From positions 1-16,720 of the forward strand of contig CAZKEM010000019.1 of NCBI GenBank assembly GCA_964551835.1: a stretch of DNA of 16,720 bases, in the 5' to 3' direction. This DNA comes from JAHDCC01 sp964551835 (GTDB lineage Bacteria > Actinomycetota > Acidimicrobiia > Acidimicrobiales > SZUA-35). The first letter of the stretch is position 1; every line of letters starts with the position of its first letter. The translations under genes and the position numbers were made by a program. Positions 15,551 through 16,720 of the stretch are shown here, piece after piece. The notes under the pieces were generated by a model that saw only the letters and a program-made list of their open reading frames with translations, did not search any database and was not told the origin of the DNA.

Positions 15551-15822
15551 GTGTCCGAAGCATCGTGACGTTCGCTTCGACTTTGACCAGCACCGTCATG
15601 TCAATAACGGCTCCTACTGGCCGGTGTTCGAAGAAATGATGGCGAGCTTACGATTTTGATCGAACGCGCCCGTACCGAGCCGAAATCGAGTTTAGGTCGG
15701 GGGTTCCCATGGCGGCTAGCGTTGACATTGATGTCGTGCGGCAAGGATCAGGCCTGTCGATCTGGTGGCAGGTTGACGGTGAGATAGCAGCCTCAGCGAC
15801 GTTGCAGCACCACGAGTCGTAG
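15551..15822 (+). pseudogene. C-terminal fragment of a hotdog-fold acyl thioesterase, frameshifted
   Basis: It is joined in frame to the DrrB fragment. DVRFDFDQHRHVNNGSYWPV followed by FEEMM matches the second hotdog domain of acyl-ACP thioesterase-like proteins (a D-x-x-x-HVNN-x-x-Y signature). The frame stops at 15657-15659, but one base over it continues AYDFDRTRPYRAEIEFRSGV, then DIDVVRQGSGLSIWWQVDGE and ASATLQHHES, stopping at 15822. One extra base near 15638-15648 restores the reading. The N-terminal hotdog domain is absent. With no start of its own and a frameshift, it is a decayed gene end. The family is inferred from the HVNN signature and the RAEIEF strand pattern. Confidence 0.6.
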
Positions 15823-15883
15823 GTCTAACGTTCCTAAGCCTGGTGTGGGCACTTCTGAGTTCAACCCACCTCTGGTTTCTGCG

Positions 15884-16360
15884 TTACGGTGTCGGCGACG
15901 CCTTGGAAGTATGCGGAGCGTTAGGTAGGGCCAGCACAAACCGGGCGCCACCAAGTTCAGGACAAGGTTGAGTAACAACCGATCCGCCGTGGGCTCGGAG
16001 TACCGACGTCGTGATCGCCAAACCCAACCCTGACCCGCCGGTGTCATGACTTCGAGCCTGGTCGACGCGGACGAATTGATCAAAAATGCGTTCGCTGTCC
16101 GATAGGGCAACGCCTGGACCATCGTCGCTAACGACGACGTGAGTAAGCGCTTCATCCGCCGACACAACAACATCTATTGTGGACGAGGCATACCGTTGGG
16201 CATTACTCAAAACATTTGCAACAGCCCGCTGAATGAGACACTCATGGCCCACTACCTCTATCGGTTCGCTGGGGAGTTGAAGAGTAACAGCTACCGCGCT
16301 CTCAACGGACATCTCCGAGGCCAAGGTTTCGAGCATCGTCCTCAGATCGAATGGTTCCAT
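15884..16360 (-). pseudogene. Histidine kinase remnant: HATPase_c domain only
   Basis: Up to 158 residues, beginning MEPFDLRTMLETLASEM, exactly where the sequence after the dimerisation helices of a two-component sensor kinase would resume. The ATP-binding domain is complete: N-box VLSNAQRYA (50-58), G1 DDGPGV (79-84), F-box IFDQFVRVD (92-100), G2 GGSGLGLAI (108-116), and the C-terminal strand GGARFVLALP. There is no phospho-accepting His, no HAMP domain, no membrane segment and no response-regulator gene nearby. Upstream, the frame stays open to a stop near 16555 but looks unlike a kinase. No ribosome-binding site precedes ATG 16360. It is probably a 5'-truncated gene, although a free-standing ATPase domain cannot be excluded. 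Confidence 0.7.
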
Positions 16361-16366
16361 CGTTAG

Positions 16367-16581
16367 TCTGTCAACCGGGACACCTCCGACGAGTACTGGA
16401 ACGCCGAAGGGTTCGTGGGCGCACGGCTTGCCTACCAGGAAGTTTCGCGACGCGTCGAACCCGATAGATCGTGCTGCGTCATTCTTCCGGGAGGGACGCC
16501 AACGTCTACTCGACGCCTCGAACGCGGCCAGGTAACAAATCGTATGCGGCCGCCGCTAACCTAGCAATCGTCAAAGCCTAA
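16367..16581 (+). pseudogene. C-terminal remnant of an unidentified protein, two +1-type frameshifts
   Basis: Three consecutive plus-strand frames give one coherent protein-like C-terminus. Frame one reads DEYWNAEGFVGARLAYQEVS to VEP; then, one base over, DRAASFFREGRQRLLDASNA; then, another base over, NKSYAAAANLAIVKA and a stop at 16579-16581. Removing one C of the CCC near 16450 and one G of the GG near 16531 would make the frame continuous. The 5' end stops at a TAG (16364-16366), where it meets the truncated histidine kinase head to head. A GC-rich hairpin follows the stop, as expected for a true gene end. I do not recognise the family. Confidence 0.45.
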
Positions 16582-16597
16582 GCGGGTCACGGCCCGC
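16582..16597 (+). terminator. Hairpin after the unidentified remnant
   Basis: GCGGG-TCACGG-CCCGC begins at the base after the TAA. The 5-bp stem is all G/C and has no T-run. It may be an old terminator and supports the reading of the upstream sequence as a true 3' gene end. Confidence 0.3.
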
Positions 16598-16639
16598 CCG
16601 ATCGTACCTAGCCCAACCAACCACAAAAAGGATCCATAG

Positions 16640-16720
16640 ATGCAGCCCATCGCCATTACCAGTTGGAATGACTTGCCAGACAGAAAACCCACGGCCGCGT
16701 TTGTGTCCAACGTAGATCTG
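16640..16720 (+). CDS. Partial CDS, probable Rieske [2Fe-2S]-domain protein (N-terminus, runs off the window)
   Basis: ATG 16640 is preceded by AAAAAGGA at a seven-base distance. Twenty-seven codons are visible: MQPIAITSWNDLPDRKPTAA, then FVSNVDL. The W-x-x-LPDR-x-x-x-AFV-x-NVDL pattern is that of the first strand of Rieske-type domains, as in ring-hydroxylating or glutamate-synthase-linked Rieske proteins of actinobacteria. The cluster-binding CxH and CxxH motifs lie beyond the window, so the assignment rests on the opening strand only. Confidence 0.5.
   Translation, partial: MQPIAITSWNDLPDRKPTAAFVSNVDL

Noticed and set aside
15793..16173. 126-codon minus-strand frame over the kinase ATPase domain
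   Set aside because: Shadow frame: the overlapping frame contains all the HATPase boxes.

Overview
The window looks like chromosomal DNA of a moderate-GC actinobacterium, possibly of the class Acidimicrobiia. The clues are a zinc-finger-free topoisomerase I with a Lys/Ala-rich tail, a YprA/MrfA-type helicase near an RsbW-like kinase and topA, a PadR gene translationally coupled to a membrane-protein gene, frequent GTG starts, and promoters that appear to give very short or no leaders. The lineage is an inference; there is no rRNA or other marker gene to fix it.

Left part (1-5302, all minus strand): the edge of an unidentified gene; a two-domain AhpD/carboxymuconolactone-decarboxylase-like gene split by a +1-type frameshift; an operon of a PadR regulator and an eight-helix membrane protein; and a DEAD/DEAH helicase with a C-terminal cysteine-rich DUF1998-type region.

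Middle part (5303-11548, plus strand): divergent from the helicase is a photolyase/cryptochrome-like gene whose two domains are in reversed order. The FAD-binding domain comes first and a short Rossmann antenna-like domain second. It carries a four-cysteine pattern resembling the [4Fe-4S] site of FeS-BCP photolyases, and its upstream region resembles a mycobacterial-type (PafBC/RecA-NDp) DNA-damage promoter. This gene is the best candidate for an undescribed system here. Next come an RsbW/SpoIIAB-like anti-sigma kinase, possibly under a SigB-type promoter, then nhaA and topA, each followed or separated by hairpin structures.

Right part (11549-15239, plus strand): a two-gene operon of a GH92 alpha-mannosidase-family protein without a visible signal peptide and a GT4 glycosyltransferase whose ribosome-binding site lies in the last codons of the GH92 gene. 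This suggests linked synthesis and trimming of a glycan or glycoside inside the cell.

Far right (15240-16581) is a gene graveyard. At least four gene pieces are butted together: the middle of a DrrB-type ABC permease, the C-terminal half of a hotdog thioesterase, the ATPase domain of a histidine kinase, and the C-terminal end of an unidentified protein. They are truncated at internal junctions, and two of them also carry +1-type frameshifts. The window ends in the first 27 codons of a Rieske-type gene. No tRNA, rRNA, CRISPR array or insertion sequence was recognised.
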